Below are positions 25,398 to 35,849 of a DNA stretch of 56,455 bases, in pieces. Made by a program: the position numbers and the translations under genes. The DNA is from Halieaceae bacterium UBA4438 (GTDB taxonomy: Bacteria > Pseudomonadota > Gammaproteobacteria > Pseudomonadales > Halieaceae), in assembly GCA_002390485.1 (NCBI GenBank), contig DGPO01000092.1, positions 1,358 to 57,812 of the forward strand. The letters are read 5' to 3'. Position 1 is the stretch's first letter; each line of letters starts with the position of its first letter. The notes under the pieces are model-generated. The model was not told where the DNA came from. It did not search any database and saw only the letters and a list, made by a program, of their open reading frames with translations.

Positions 25398-26789
25398 AAG
25401 GGCATCGTCTGAGCGCGTCACTTCACGAATATTTAAAGGGGGTGATACTGCCCGGCTCGGGATGTCTTTGAGTTGCAGTGTCGTGTAGTAGTGTCGAATA
25501 TTGTCGATGTAGGTCACGGCTTCTTTTCCTCGCGCAAATCCGTGGCGCAGATGTGGATAAATCGCCGGATTTTGCAGGTCAGGCAGCTTCGCGCGCACAT
25601 CTTGCCAGAGATGTGGATCTTGACCCTTGCCTTCGGTAAGACGCCTCGCCTCCTCGAGATGAGCCATTCCTATATTGTAGGCAGCCAACGCCATCCAGGT
25701 CCGGTCTGGGTCGTCAATATCGCTGGGCAGTCGGCGTAACAAACTGTTAAGGAATCGTGCGCCACCGCGCAGACTTTGTTCGGCGTCCAGACGGTTCGTC
25801 ACACCCATTTCTTTCGCTGTGGGTCGTGTGAGCATCATCATTCCGCGCACACCCGTTGGTGATCGTGCAGTGGGGTCCCAGTGCGACTCCTGGTACGAAA
25901 TGGCTGCCAGTAATCGCCAGTCGATCCGGAACTCTTTCGCCACTTTTTCGATCAGGGGCCGCCATTTGGGCAGTTGCGTCTCAACCGCTTTTTGGAAGGT
26001 AAACGACTCAATGCGAGAGGCATTGGCAACACTTCCAAAGTAGGCCTCTTTCGTTTGCTCAAGGGTTCCATTTTGAGCGGCGGTCTTGAGAAACTGATCT
26101 GCCTTCTCACGCCACTCCTTGGCACGCGAGTCATTACCCAAGTACCACACGGTGCTCAGCGCTTCTTTGAGTTGAAAGGCCTCAGCGACACGAGGGTAAA
26201 GACGTTGTTGCATTGAAAACTCGCCTGAGTCCAATACGGCAATGTCAGCCTTGCCCAATTCGATAGCCTCGAGTACCGCGCTTGACTGGGCAGTATCTAA
26301 AACACGCCAGCGAATATCCGGATCTATTTCACTGAGCACGCCGAGTCTGAGTGTGTGCTGACTACCGCGCATCACCACGATGTCAAGATCGTCTAAATCG
26401 TCGAGGGACCGAGGTCGGTACTGACCCGCTTTGTAGACGACCACCGGGTGCTGGTTAAGATACGTCTCGGTGGACTCAAATAATTGAGACCTCTCTGTCG
26501 ATCCTGTTAAACCTGCAGCTGCGATGTGTGCTTCGCCGCGCTTAAGTGTCTCGAAAACGTCCTCTAGCGTGAACGCGACTTTGACTCTCAGGGTCATCCC
26601 TTGCGCATCTGCAAACCCACGAACGAGTTCGTACTCAAACCCTGCCGGCCCGTCTGCGCCTAAATAGTAGGTCGTCGGTCCATTTCGAGTCACAACCACG
26701 AGCTCATTATCAGCGCGAAGGTCCTCGAGCACGGTGGGGTTGCCACAGCTCGTCAAGGTCAATACTGCGATAATGAACCAAGATCTCAT
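25371..26789 (-). CDS. mltF: Membrane-bound lytic murein transglycosylase F
   Basis: 472 residues from the ATG at 26789, chosen because it starts a lipoprotein signal (MRSWFIIAVLTLTSC). Thirty more codons are open upstream but lack a signal. A periplasmic solute-binding-like domain spans about 30-270 (ELVVVTRNGPTTYY, FEYELVRGFADAQGM). A soluble lytic transglycosylase domain spans about 285-440, with the catalytic Glu in ISYQESHWDPTARSPTGVRG and ALAAYNIGMAHLEEARRL. This is the MltF architecture. The enzyme cleaves glycan strands of peptidoglycan at the outer membrane. Transcription diverges from purL, and the tail overlaps tadA. Confidence 0.93.
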   Translation of the reverse strand: MRSWFIIAVLTLTSCGNPTVLEDLRADNELVVVTRNGPTTYYLGADGPAGFEYELVRGFADAQGMTLRVKVAFTLEDVFETLKRGEAHIAAAGLTGSTERSQLFESTETYLNQHPVVVYKAGQYRPRSLDDLDDLDIVVMRGSQHTLRLGVLSEIDPDIRWRVLDTAQSSAVLEAIELGKADIAVLDSGEFSMQQRLYPRVAEAFQLKEALSTVWYLGNDSRAKEWREKADQFLKTAAQNGTLEQTKEAYFGSVANASRIESFTFQKAVETQLPKWRPLIEKVAKEFRIDWRLLAAISYQESHWDPTARSPTGVRGMMMLTRPTAKEMGVTNRLDAEQSLRGGARFLNSLLRRLPSDIDDPDRTWMALAAYNIGMAHLEEARRLTEGKGQDPHLWQDVRAKLPDLQNPAIYPHLRHGFARGKEAVTYIDNIRHYYTTLQLKDIPSRAVSPPLNIREVTRSDDALLNWNPLSL

Positions 26790-26823
26790 GTGGTCAGTGT
26801 AGCTCAGATCTTTACTCTGAACA

Positions 26824-26852
26824 TTCACCCAGCGACGCAGGCGCGGTATGAT
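26824..26852 (+). promoter_or_regulatory. purL promoter
   Basis: TTCACC (4 of 6) and TATGAT (5 of 6) are separated by 17 bp. Transcription would start near 26859, about 20 nt before the purL ATG. No clear PurR box was recognised. Confidence 0.55.
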
Positions 26853-26879
26853 GTGCGCTTCTTCGTTTAGGATCTGCAC

Positions 26880-29800
26880 ATGCTTCTTTTGCCCGGGTCG
26901 GACGCACTCTCTGCGGCTCGATTTATGCGGCTATCTCAACAGGTAGCTGAACTCGATTCCAAACTGATGCTCACACACGCATATTTTGTCTATGCCATTG
27001 ATGCTGAGGGTGAGCTTGACAGTGAAAAGCTTGGCGCGTTGTTGCAGCCGGGAACAAGTCCCCTGCCGCGAGGTGACGCGCTGAACGAACAGCATGTTGT
27101 TGTTGTCGCGCCGCGCTTTGGCACGATTTCTCCCTGGTCAAGCAAGGCAACAAATATTGCGCGCAACTGCGATTTTGATGCGGTTAACCGCATTGAACGG
27201 GCAGTAGTCTATGTGATCGACGGACTGGGTTCCCTCACAGACCCGACGGCATTGCATGGTCTTTTGCATGACAGAATGGTCGAGACGACCCTGAGCGCAC
27301 TCGAGCAACTTTCGGGTTTATTCACTGCTATTGACCCGACGCCATTGACGAGCGTGTCCGTCATGGAAGAGGGCCGAGACGCGCTAGTCTGCGCCAATAC
27401 GGCGCTTGGATTGGCCTTGGCAGACGATGAAATCGATTATCTTACCGATGCCTTTAAGGTGTTGGGGCGCAATCCGTCCGACGCAGAGCTCATGATGTTT
27501 GCCCAAGCAAACTCGGAGCACTGCCGGCATAAAATCTTCAACGCCTCGTGGACAATTAATGGCATTGACCAGGAATGGTCCTTGTTCGGCATGATTAAAA
27601 ACACCTATCAGCAGGGCGGTGAAAACGTCCTCTCTGCCTATTCGGATAACGCGGCTGTTGTCGCAGGTCATACTGCCGGGCGTTTTTATCCCGATCCCTC
27701 GTCTCAGTCTTGGCGTTATCACGACGAGCCTATTGCCCTATTAATGAAAGTTGAAACCCACAATCACCCCACGGCGATAGCACCTTTTGCAGGTGCGGGG
27801 ACGGGCTCGGGCGGCGAAATTCGAGACGAGGGTGCGGTGGGTCGTGGTTCTCGACCCAAAGCGGGACTGTGTGGATTTACTGTCTCGCATCTGAATTTAG
27901 AAGAGTACCCGCGTCCGTGGGAACTGAACTACGGAAAGCCCGATCGTATCGTGACACCGCGTCAGATTATGACCGAAGGCCCCCTGGGAGCTGCCGCGTT
28001 TAACAATGAGTTTGGACGTCCGAATTTGGGCGGCTACTTCAGAACCTTTGAGGTTGAGACGAGTGAGGGTGTGAGGGGTTATCACAAGCCAATTATGGTG
28101 GCCGGTGGTTTCGGTAACATCAAGGTTGAGCACGTGGATAAGCCGCCATTTGATGCGGGTGCCAAGTTGGTGGTGCTGGGTGGTCCAGCCATGCTTATTG
28201 GCTTAGGCGGGGGTGCCGCGTCTTCTATGGCAAGTGGCGCAAGCACTGAAGATCTCGACTTTGCTTCGGTGCAGCGACAAAACCCGGAAATGCAGCGCCG
28301 ATGCCAGGAGGTGATTGATCGATGTTGGGAGCGTGGAGACGATAATCCAATCGCGTTTATTCATGACGTTGGCGCCGGTGGCTTGAGTAATGCGTTCCCC
28401 GAGCTCGTTAAAGACGGCGGTTGCGGGGGAGATTTCGAGTTACGCAACATCCCCAGTGATGAGAAGGGTATGAGTCCCCTCGAAATTTGGTGTAACGAGT
28501 CCCAAGAGCGTTACGTCATGGCCATTAATCCCGAGAACCTAGAGATTTTTAAAGCCATGTGTGAGCGCGAGCGTTGCCCTCATGCGGTTGTGGGGGAGGC
28601 GACCCACGATCAGCACCTGCGAATGGGTGACCGGCTGTTTAAGAACAACCCTGTTGATTTACCGCTCTCGCTCCTCTTTGGTAAACCACCCAAAATGCAC
28701 CGAAGCACCGCGCACGTGGCCCCACCTGCTGACGCGTTCAATGGGGAGGTTCCTATTTCGGACGCACTCGAGCGCGTGCTGACCTTTCCTGCAGTGGGCA
28801 GCAAGGCTTTTTTAATCACTATCGGCGACCGCTCGGTCACGGGGACGGTTGCGCGGGATCAAATGGTAGGCCCCTGGCAAGTGCCAGTGGCTGATGTTGC
28901 GGTCACTACTGCGGGACTTGATACGCATTTGGGTGAGGCGATGAGCATGGGTGAAAGAACCCCCGTGGCCACATTGGATGGCCCTGCGTCGGCGCGTTTG
29001 GCGGTGGCCGAGGCTATTACTAATTTATTAGCTGCGCCTGTCTCGTCTTTGCAGGATATTAAGTTGTCGGCGAACTGGATGTGTGCCGCAGGGTATAGTG
29101 GTGACGATGCGGTGTTGTACGACACCGTTAAAGCCGTTGGCCTCGACTTTTGTCCGGAGCTTGGGATAACCATTCCTGTGGGCAAGGACTCGATGTCAAT
29201 GCGGACCCAATGGGATGACAATGGCGAGGCCAAGAGTGTGACCGCGCCGGTGTCACTGATTGTTACCGCTTTTGCCCCCGTGGGTGATGCACGCGAAACA
29301 TTGACGCCCGAGTTATGTCGCGATGAAGCAACCAGTATCCTGTTGATTGATCTGGGGCGTGGACAGAATCGATTGGGTGGCTCTGCGCTTGCACAGACAT
29401 ACGGTCAGTTAGGCTCCAGTGTTCCTGATGTGGCCGCCGCTGATTTAAAGGCATTGTTTGCCGCAATGGTTGAGCTAAAAGCCGCAAACACTGTTTTGGC
29501 GTATCACGATCGCTCTGACGGCGGTGCACTGATTGCACTGCTGGAAATGGCATTTGCCGCGCGCTGTGGGCTCGAGATCGATGTGGATTCGACACCCGAG
29601 CAGGCCCCGGCGTTGCTGTTTAATGAAGAGGTGGGTGTTCTGATCCAGGTGGCAGACACGCAGCTGAGTGTCGTCAGTGAAGTGCTGGGGAGGCACGGTC
29701 TCTCTGACGCTGCAGTTGTTTTGGCCAAGCCACGATTGGATGAGCGAGTGGTGGTGAATACGCCGTCATTTGAGCTGATTGACAGTCGTCGTGGCGCACT

Positions 29801-30743
29801 GCAACAGCTGTGGGCACAAAATAGTTTTGCAATTCAGCGCGCGCGTGACAACGCTGACTGTGCTGATCAAGAGTACGCGCAGATTATCGCTGACGACCCG
29901 GGTTTAAGCGCCACACTGAGTTTTGATGTGTCAAGCGACGTATCGGCACCCATGATCGCCACCGGTGTTCGGCCTAAAATCGCAATTCTCCGTGAGCAAG
30001 GGGTTAACGGTCAGGCTGAGATGGCGGCAGCATTTCATCGAGCAGGGTTCGACGCAACAGACGTGCACATGTCCGATCTTAAGTCGGGTCGTCAGCGCCT
30101 TGGCGACTTCAAAGGGTTTGCGGCCTGTGGTGGCTTTTCTTATGGCGATGTTTTGGGCGCGGGTGAGGGCTGGGCAAAAGGGGTCTTATTTGACACGGCA
30201 ATGAGTGACCAGTTTCAGGCGTTTTTTGAACGAGAGGACAGTTTTGCACTGGGCGTTTGTAACGGCTGTCAAATGCTGTCAGCACTGGCGCCGTTGATTC
30301 CAGGAACCGAGCACTGGCCGAGGTTCGCGCGAAATCTCTCGGAGCAGTACGAGGCGAGATTGATACGAGTTCGTGTCGAGGAATCTGCATCAATTTTAAC
30401 GATGGGCATGGGTGGATCTGAACTGCCAATTGTTGTCGCTCACGGAGAAGGAAGAGCGCAATTTTCCAGCGCCCACGATCTCTCGGCTCTCGAGTCTTCC
30501 AACCGTGTCTCGCTGCGCTACGTCGATAATCAGGACCAAGTGGCTGCGACCTTCCCCGCAAATCCTAACGGGTCGCCAAACGGCGTCACCGGGCTGTGCA
30601 ATGCGGACGGGCGGGTCAATATTATGATGCCGCATCCAGAGCGCGTTTTTAGGACAGTGCAAATGTCGTGGGCACCTGCAGACTGGCCTGAGGACTCGGG
30701 CTGGATGCGTTTGTTCCGTAATGCACGCGTATGGGTGGATTAG
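26880..30743 (+). CDS. purL: Phosphoribosylformylglycinamidine synthase
   Basis: 1287 residues, the full-length single-chain gammaproteobacterial form. It has an N-terminal linker domain, two AIR-synthase-like halves ([10 protein letters not shown] region, then [20 protein letters not shown]) and a C-terminal class I glutamine amidotransferase domain from about residue 1030. The latter holds the Cys in [10 protein letters not shown] and His/Glu in MMPHPERVF. The reaction converts FGAR, glutamine and ATP to FGAM, step four of purine synthesis. TAGGA precedes the ATG by 8 nt. The next gene, secD, follows after 92 bp with its own RBS. Confidence 0.97.
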   Translation: MLLLPGSDALSAARFMRLSQQVAELDSKLMLTHAYFVYAIDAEGELDSEKLGALLQPGTSPLPRGDALNEQHVVVVAPRFGTISPWSSKATNIARNCDFDAVNRIERAVVYVIDGLGSLTDPTALHGLLHDRMVETTLSALEQLSGLFTAIDPTPLTSVSVMEEGRDALVCANTALGLALADDEIDYLTDAFKVLGRNPSDAELMMFAQANSEHCRHKIFNASWTINGIDQEWSLFGMIKNTYQQGGENVLSAYSDNAAVVAGHTAGRFYPDPSSQSWRYHDEPIALLMKVETHNHPTAIAPFAGAGTGSGGEIRDEGAVGRGSRPKAGLCGFTVSHLNLEEYPRPWELNYGKPDRIVTPRQIMTEGPLGAAAFNNEFGRPNLGGYFRTFEVETSEGVRGYHKPIMVAGGFGNIKVEHVDKPPFDAGAKLVVLGGPAMLIGLGGGAASSMASGASTEDLDFASVQRQNPEMQRRCQEVIDRCWERGDDNPIAFIHDVGAGGLSNAFPELVKDGGCGGDFELRNIPSDEKGMSPLEIWCNESQERYVMAINPENLEIFKAMCERERCPHAVVGEATHDQHLRMGDRLFKNNPVDLPLSLLFGKPPKMHRSTAHVAPPADAFNGEVPISDALERVLTFPAVGSKAFLITIGDRSVTGTVARDQMVGPWQVPVADVAVTTAGLDTHLGEAMSMGERTPVATLDGPASARLAVAEAITNLLAAPVSSLQDIKLSANWMCAAGYSGDDAVLYDTVKAVGLDFCPELGITIPVGKDSMSMRTQWDDNGEAKSVTAPVSLIVTAFAPVGDARETLTPELCRDEATSILLIDLGRGQNRLGGSALAQTYGQLGSSVPDVAAADLKALFAAMVELKAANTVLAYHDRSDGGALIALLEMAFAARCGLEIDVDSTPEQAPALLFNEEVGVLIQVADTQLSVVSEVLGRHGLSDAAVVLAKPRLDERVVVNTPSFELIDSRRGALQQLWAQNSFAIQRARDNADCADQEYAQIIADDPGLSATLSFDVSSDVSAPMIATGVRPKIAILREQGVNGQAEMAAAFHRAGFDATDVHMSDLKSGRQRLGDFKGFAACGGFSYGDVLGAGEGWAKGVLFDTAMSDQFQAFFEREDSFALGVCNGCQMLSALAPLIPGTEHWPRFARNLSEQYEARLIRVRVEESASILTMGMGGSELPIVVAHGEGRAQFSSAHDLSALESSNRVSLRYVDNQDQVAATFPANPNGSPNGVTGLCNADGRVNIMMPHPERVFRTVQMSWAPADWPEDSGWMRLFRNARVWVD

Positions 30744-30835
30744 ATTTGAAACTCGATAGCCTAAACACCACTCACAAGCTAAACTTCGCGCCTTTCCAGC
30801 ACCTCGATGTGCTGCGCTAGTCGTATGGAGCCCCA

Positions 30836-32743
30836 ATGCTAAACCGGTATTCACTGTGGAAAAATACGCTCATCGCGCTGATTGTTGCGATGGGATTTTA
30901 TTACGCTGCCCCAAACCTGTATGCGCCCGACCCCGCACTTCAAATTGGTGGTTCTAGCGGTTCGCAAGGTATTGACGACGATCTTCTTGTGCGTGCCAGT
31001 GAAGCACTCACTGCGGCTGAGATTGAACACTTTGGACAGGAAGTCCAAGCCTCTGGCAAAACGGGCCTAGTGAGGCTTCAAAGTCGGGACCAGCAGTTAA
31101 AAGCGCAGGCCGTACTTCAGCGCGCGCTGGGCGACGGTTTTATTGTGGCGCTCAACCTCGCACCGACAACTCCAGAATGGTTGATGACGGGCGGCGCTCA
31201 GCCGATGAAGCTAGGACTAGATCTGAGCGGCGGTGTTCATTTTAAGCTTGAGGTCGATGTCGACGCGGCCACGGAGCGCAAGCTAGAACAATACGAAAAC
31301 GGGATTAAGCGACGACTTCGTGATGAGCGTATTCGTGGTCGAGTAGCGCTCGACGGCACGCGAGTCGGCATGACCTTTCGAGCGGTTGATGACCGTGAAG
31401 CGGCACGTGCGGCAGTGCGTGATTTGTACCCCGAACTGTTGCTCGATCGGGTGGACGACGACACGCCTCAGCTATTTGCTGAAGTGACGCAGGTCACTAT
31501 TGCCGAAGTGGTTGAATACGCTGTGGCTCAGAACCTCACGACCCTTAGAAACAGGGTTAACGAGTTAGGCGTGTCAGAGCCTCTGGTCCAACGACAAGGT
31601 AAGAATCGAATTGTCGTGGAGCTCCCGGGTATTCAGGACACGGCTGAAGCAAAGCGCATCTTGGGTAAAGTGGCGAATTTGGAGTTTCGGCTGGTTGCAG
31701 AGACCAGTGCGCCGATTTCAGAGCGCCAGCGATTTGATTACCGCGGGGAGAGTCGCCAAGGCATGACGGAATGGCTCGAGCGCGACATCATCATTACCGG
31801 TGAGCGGGTTTCAAATGCCGCGTCGAGCTTCGATCAAAACGGCCAACCCAATGTGCAAATTACGCTCGATGGTGAAGGCGGCATGTTGATGTCTCGAGCA
31901 ACGCGCGCCAACGTTAAGCGACGTATGGGGGTGCTCTTCATTGAGCGCAAGTATCGGACGCGTTACGAAACCGACGCAGAGGGTGCCACTGTGGTCATAC
32001 GTGACCCCTATGATGAGAAGAAAGTGCTGACCGCACCGGTCATCCAATCAGCGTTGGGCGCTCAGTTCCAAATTACCGGTTTGGACAATCCAGGAGAGGC
32101 ATCAGAGCTTGCACTGATGTTGCGAGCAGGCGCATTAGCCGCTCCGATCAGCTTTGTGGAGGAGCGGACTGTGGGCCCGTCTCTGGGTGCGGAAAATATT
32201 GAGCTGGGCATGAAGTCGCTCCAGCTAGGGCTTGCGCTCGTTGTGCTCTTTATGGCCGTTTATTACCGTGTGTTTGGTGTTATAGCCGTCGTTGCGTTGT
32301 CTGCAAACCTCGTCCTCTTGGTGGCCGTTATGTCTCTGCTGAGTGCGACCCTGACCTTGCCGGGCATTGCCGGTATCGTCTTGACGGTGGGTATGGCGGT
32401 GGATGCTAATGTCTTGATTTTTGCTCGTATTCGAGAGGAGCTGGCGGCTGGGACATCCAATCAACTGGCTATTCACAGTGGATTTGAGCGCGCAGTAACC
32501 ACAATTTTGGACGCAAATATTACGACGCTGATTGTGGCGGTGATCCTGTATGCAGTCGGTACGGGACCGATCAAGGGATTTGCGGTCACACTTTCGGTCG
32601 GCATTATCACGTCGATGTTCACCGCGATTATGGGTACCCGCGCGCTGGTTAATGTGGTTTACGGAGGGCGGCGTGTTCAGCGTCTCAGCATAGGTCGTGT
32701 TCGCATGAAAGCCGATGCAAAAACTGAAGGGGCAACGGCATGA
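30836..32743 (+). CDS. secD: Protein translocase subunit SecD
   Basis: 635 residues. It has an N-terminal membrane helix (about 10-28), a large periplasmic domain with KLGLDLSGGVHFKLEVDV near 130, then six-helix RND-type membrane core with AGIVLTVGMAVDANVLIFARI. TGGAG stands 6 nt before the ATG. SecD with SecF uses proton motive force to pull exported proteins through SecYEG. The gene overlaps secF by 4 nt. yajC, usually just upstream of secD in gammaproteobacteria, is absent: purL is the upstream neighbour. Confidence 0.96.
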   Translation: MLNRYSLWKNTLIALIVAMGFYYAAPNLYAPDPALQIGGSSGSQGIDDDLLVRASEALTAAEIEHFGQEVQASGKTGLVRLQSRDQQLKAQAVLQRALGDGFIVALNLAPTTPEWLMTGGAQPMKLGLDLSGGVHFKLEVDVDAATERKLEQYENGIKRRLRDERIRGRVALDGTRVGMTFRAVDDREAARAAVRDLYPELLLDRVDDDTPQLFAEVTQVTIAEVVEYAVAQNLTTLRNRVNELGVSEPLVQRQGKNRIVVELPGIQDTAEAKRILGKVANLEFRLVAETSAPISERQRFDYRGESRQGMTEWLERDIIITGERVSNAASSFDQNGQPNVQITLDGEGGMLMSRATRANVKRRMGVLFIERKYRTRYETDAEGATVVIRDPYDEKKVLTAPVIQSALGAQFQITGLDNPGEASELALMLRAGALAAPISFVEERTVGPSLGAENIELGMKSLQLGLALVVLFMAVYYRVFGVIAVVALSANLVLLVAVMSLLSATLTLPGIAGIVLTVGMAVDANVLIFARIREELAAGTSNQLAIHSGFERAVTTILDANITTLIVAVILYAVGTGPIKGFAVTLSVGIITSMFTAIMGTRALVNVVYGGRRVQRLSIGRVRMKADAKTEGATA

Positions 32744-33654
32744 AACCGATAGCATTTATGCGTGGCCGCTTTGTAGCGGCGGCATTTTCAGGCGTTCTTT
32801 TGCTTGCCACGGTCATTTCGTTGGCAGTGCAGCAATTAAACTGGGGTCTCGACTTCACCGGCGGCACGCTCATCGAGCTTAACTACGAGGACAGCGCGGA
32901 TCTTGGTGCGATTAGAACACAATTGAGCTCAGGCGGTTTTGAAGGCGCCATGGTGGTCAGTTTTGGTAACGACAAAGATGTGCTCGTGCGACTTCCGATC
33001 AGTTACTCGGACGCTGACGGCGCGAGGATGGTTGAAGTCCTGCGAGGTGCAACGACACAGGATATTATTTTACAGCGCATGGAGTTTGTTGGACCGCAGG
33101 TCGGTGATGAACTGCGGGAGCAAGGTGGGCTTGCAATGCTCCTTGCACTCGGTCTGGTGTTGATTTACGTCGGATTCAGATTTCAAATTAAATTCGCCAT
33201 GGGCGCGGTCGTTGCACTGGCGCATGATGTGTTAATCATCCTCGGGTTTTTCTCGCTCACGCGCCTCGAGTTTGATTTGTCAGTGCTCGCTGCGATTCTT
33301 GCCGTCATCGGATATTCCTTGAACGATACAATTGTCGTGTCAGACCGGATACGGGAGAACCTGCGCAAGATTAGAAAGACAGCCCCCTTGGGTGTCATCG
33401 ATATTTCGCTCAATGAAACGCTTGGCCGGACACTGGTAACCTCGTTGACGACAATGCTGGTTCTCACATCGCTTGCCGTGTTGGGTGGCGATATGATTTT
33501 CGGGTTTGCTGTGGCGCTTTTGGTGGGCGTGACGGTGGGAACCTATTCGTCAATCTACGTGGCGTCTACCTCACTGCTCGCGCTTGGCGTGACCAAAGAA
33601 GACGTTGCTATTCCCGTCAGGGAAGGCGCAGAGCAGGACGAGATTGCGCCCTAG
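32740..33654 (+). CDS. secF: Protein translocase subunit SecF
   Basis: 304 residues. Its ATG overlaps the secD stop (ATGA), so translation is probably coupled. The periplasmic loop begins GLDFTGGTLIELNYED, the SecF counterpart of the SecD signature. The core shows YSLNDTIVVSDRIRENLRK, the conserved cytoplasmic helix motif. It partners SecD in the SecDF complex. The stop codon is 3 bp from that of suhB on the opposite strand. Confidence 0.96.
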   Translation: MKPIAFMRGRFVAAAFSGVLLLATVISLAVQQLNWGLDFTGGTLIELNYEDSADLGAIRTQLSSGGFEGAMVVSFGNDKDVLVRLPISYSDADGARMVEVLRGATTQDIILQRMEFVGPQVGDELREQGGLAMLLALGLVLIYVGFRFQIKFAMGAVVALAHDVLIILGFFSLTRLEFDLSVLAAILAVIGYSLNDTIVVSDRIRENLRKIRKTAPLGVIDISLNETLGRTLVTSLTTMLVLTSLAVLGGDMIFGFAVALLVGVTVGTYSSIYVASTSLLALGVTKEDVAIPVREGAEQDEIAP

Positions 33655-33657
33655 CGG

Positions 33658-34440
33658 CTATCGAATCGATGCCGCGATTTGCTTAAGCAGTTTGGGATTT
33701 GCGGTCATAATGTCGCCGCCATCAAGAACATCGTCACTGCCTTTGAAATTGGTCACCAATCCGCCTGACTCTCTGATCAGAAGGGCGCCTGCAGCAATAT
33801 CCCAGGGCTTAAGGCCTGCTTCCCAAAATCCATCCAGACGGCCTGCTGCGACATAGGCAAGATCCAGTGCTGCAGCCCCCATACGCCGAATGCCCATAGA
33901 GTTACCCGCAATTTGCCCTAGGCCCTTGAGGTACCATTCCATTTGCTCATCGCAATGGCCCAAAAACGGAGTGCCGGTGCCTATCAGGCATTCAGCGAGA
34001 TTCGTGCGATCTGATACTCTGATCCGTCTACCGTTGACTTGTGCGCCACGTCCGCGAGAGGCTGTAAACTCTTCTTGCCTGACCGGATCCAAGATGATTG
34101 CGTGCTCAAGCTTTCCATTTTTGACACACGCCATACTGACGCAATAATGCGGGACCCCGCGCATAAAATTACTGGTGCCGTCGAGTGGGTCGATAATCCA
34201 GACATATTCCGCGTCTTCTGGACCGGTTCGCCCACTTTCCTCGCAGATGAATGCATGGTCGGGGTAGGTTTTCTTGAGGTTGTAGAGAATCTCTTGCTCT
34301 GAGGCGAGATCAACCTCTGTAACAAAATCTGCTTTTCCCTTGGCCTCGAAGCGGAGCCTTGTTAGGTCGTCTGACGCCCGAGCAATAAGGTTGCCTGCTT
34401 TGCGGGCTGCGCGAAGCGCGATATTAACCATAGGTTCCAT
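33658..34440 (-). CDS. suhB: Inositol-1-monophosphatase SuhB
   Basis: 260 residues. The metal-binding residues are in place: EEQEILYNL-type first motif, then FICEESG (Glu of motif A), WIIDPLDGTSNF (Asp-Pro-Leu-Asp-Gly-Thr) and WDIAAGALLIRESGG. It hydrolyses inositol phosphates. In E. coli it also joins the rRNA antitermination complex with NusB/NusE. The gene is transcribed divergently from trmJ with 100 bp between start codons, and converges on secF. Confidence 0.93.
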   Translation of the reverse strand: MEPMVNIALRAARKAGNLIARASDDLTRLRFEAKGKADFVTEVDLASEQEILYNLKKTYPDHAFICEESGRTGPEDAEYVWIIDPLDGTSNFMRGVPHYCVSMACVKNGKLEHAIILDPVRQEEFTASRGRGAQVNGRRIRVSDRTNLAECLIGTGTPFLGHCDEQMEWYLKGLGQIAGNSMGIRRMGAAALDLAYVAAGRLDGFWEAGLKPWDIAAGALLIRESGGLVTNFKGSDDVLDGGDIMTANPKLLKQIAASIR

Positions 34441-34471
34441 GAAACTATCCGGGTATGCGGGAAGACGCGCG

Positions 34472-34480
34472 ATGATAGCA
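34472..34480 (-). promoter_or_regulatory. suhB extended -10 element
   Basis: On the minus strand TGCTATCAT combines TGN with TATCAT (5 of 6). It would give a leader of about 25-30 nt. It is flanked by the GC-rich inverted sequence GCGCGC on both sides. Confidence 0.45.
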
Positions 34481-34505
34481 AGAAGCGCGCGCCGGCGTTA
34501 GGGTT

Positions 34506-34514
34506 TGCTACACT
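34506..34514 (+). promoter_or_regulatory. trmJ extended -10 element
   Basis: TGCTACACT combines TGN with TACACT (5 of 6). Transcription would start near 34521, 20 nt before the trmJ ATG. It stands back-to-back with the suhB element. Confidence 0.45.
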
Positions 34515-34540
34515 CGCGGCCCAGCAAATTAGGTTCATTT

Positions 34541-35284
34541 ATGAATTCGAACAACATACAAGTTGTACTGGTTAATCCGTCGCATCCTGGGAACATCGGC
34601 GCGGTGGCGCGCGCTATGAAAAATATGGGTTTGCGCAAGTTGGTGCTTGTGGATCCCCGCAAATTCCCAGACCCGGAGGCCCAGTGGCGTTCCGCGAGCG
34701 CTGTCGACATTATTGACAGCGCGAGAGTCGTGAGTTCACTTGACGAGGCGATCAAGGACAGTCAGTTCGTTGTGGGCACGAGCGCACGCGATCGACGGAT
34801 ACCCTGGCCTGTACAAGACGCTCGTCTGACGGCGCGACGAATCGTTGACCACTCCGTCAGTGAAAACGTATCGATACTGTTTGGTCGGGAGGACAGCGGG
34901 CTCAATAATGAGGAGCTTAAGCGTTGTAATTTGCACTGTCACATACCAACGCACCCCGACTATGAGTCACTCAATTTGTCGATGGCTGTGCAGATCGTAT
35001 GCTACGAGATTCGAATGACGGAACTTGAGGGTACGTTGCCGCGCGAGGAGGATTCCGACTGGGAGAACCCCTTCGCCACGGCTCAAGACATGGAATACTT
35101 CTTTGAGCACCTCGAAGCGACGCTTGTTGACCTTGATTTTCTAAATCCCGCAGCGCCCAAGCGACTGATGACGAGGCTGCGGCGTTTGTTTAATCGGGTG
35201 CGTTTGGACGAAATGGAGGTGCAAATCCTCAGAGGTGTGCTGAAAGAGACCCGCAGAGTTGTTGGAGAAAATCGCAATAAATAA
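34541..35284 (+). CDS. trmJ: tRNA (cytidine/uridine-2'-O)-methyltransferase TrmJ
   Basis: 247 residues from the ATG at 34541, preceded by AGG at about 7 nt; the frame is open for 12 codons upstream. The SPOUT fold is clear: LVNPSHPGNIGAVARAMKNMG at the start, FVVGTSARDRRIPWP, LFGREDSGLNNEEL and ESLNLSMAVQIVCYEIR (the knot region). The C-terminal helices match TrmJ. It methylates the 2'-OH of position 32 in several tRNAs. In many gammaproteobacteria trmJ stands just before iscR, as here (73 bp apart). Confidence 0.94.
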   Translation: MNSNNIQVVLVNPSHPGNIGAVARAMKNMGLRKLVLVDPRKFPDPEAQWRSASAVDIIDSARVVSSLDEAIKDSQFVVGTSARDRRIPWPVQDARLTARRIVDHSVSENVSILFGREDSGLNNEELKRCNLHCHIPTHPDYESLNLSMAVQIVCYEIRMTELEGTLPREEDSDWENPFATAQDMEYFFEHLEATLVDLDFLNPAAPKRLMTRLRRLFNRVRLDEMEVQILRGVLKETRRVVGENRNK

Positions 35285-35308
35285 TGCCCTTATGTGGCGT
35301 ATCGTGTA

Positions 35309-35333
35309 ATTCTTGACTAAACTAGTCAGGTAT
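35309..35333 (+). promoter_or_regulatory. Type 1 IscR binding site upstream of iscR
   Basis: The 25-bp site contains TTGACTAAACTAGTCAGGTAT. It matches the known E. coli type 1 consensus (ATASYYGACTRWWWYAGTCRRSTAT) at 23 of 25 positions by my count. IscR carrying a 2Fe-2S cluster binds such sites and represses the isc operon. The site ends 24 nt before the iscR ATG. Confidence 0.85.
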
Positions 35334-35357
35334 TCCAAGGGCGCCATTAAATTTGCG

Positions 35358-35825
35358 ATGAAATTGACGACTCGAGGCCGCTACGCGGTGACTGCAATGC
35401 TTGATCTCGCCATCCACGGTGGGGAGCAGCCTATAACGCTTGCTGACATCTCGGCGCGTCAGGAGATTTCGCTGTCGTATCTGGAGCAGTTGTTTTCAAA
35501 GCTCAGGCGGGAAGCGCTCGTGCGCAGTGTGCGAGGTCCAGGCGGTGGCTATCAGTTGGCCCGGTCGAGCGATCTTATTTATGTGGCGCAAATCATCGAT
35601 GCCGTTGACGAGTCTATCGATGCAACGAACTGTCAGGGGCGTGGCGATTGCAACCACGGTGAGGTGTGCCTTACACATCACCTTTGGCAGGACTTATCGG
35701 ACCAGATACATGGTTTTTTGAGTGCCATCAGTTTAGATCAATTGGTTAACCGTGACGGTTACCCGCAAGCAGGTTACATGGCTGGGCTTGTCGAAGCGCA
35801 ACCATTGACCGTTAGAGAACTATAG
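35358..35825 (+). CDS. iscR: Fe-S cluster regulator IscR (Rrf2 family)
   Basis: 155 residues from the ATG at 35358 ([15 protein letters not shown], the universal IscR start); a longer frame begins 15 codons earlier. The winged helix-turn-helix covers about 1-75 ([19 protein letters not shown], then [10 protein letters not shown]). The cluster ligands Cys92, Cys98, Cys104 and His107 fall at the same numbers as in E. coli, in [18 protein letters not shown]. It represses the isc genes when it holds a 2Fe-2S cluster and acts on other promoters as apo-protein. iscS begins 24 nt downstream. Confidence 0.96.
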   Translation: MKLTTRGRYAVTAMLDLAIHGGEQPITLADISARQEISLSYLEQLFSKLRREALVRSVRGPGGGYQLARSSDLIYVAQIIDAVDESIDATNCQGRGDCNHGEVCLTHHLWQDLSDQIHGFLSAISLDQLVNRDGYPQAGYMAGLVEAQPLTVREL

Positions 35826-35849
35826 GCCGAGAGGCTAAAGGACTGATTT

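Noticed and set aside
32225..32755. 176-codon minus-strand frame across the secD/secF junction
   Set aside because: It is antisense to two well-supported genes, rich in His, Arg and Asn as expected from a shadow, with no recognisable domain.
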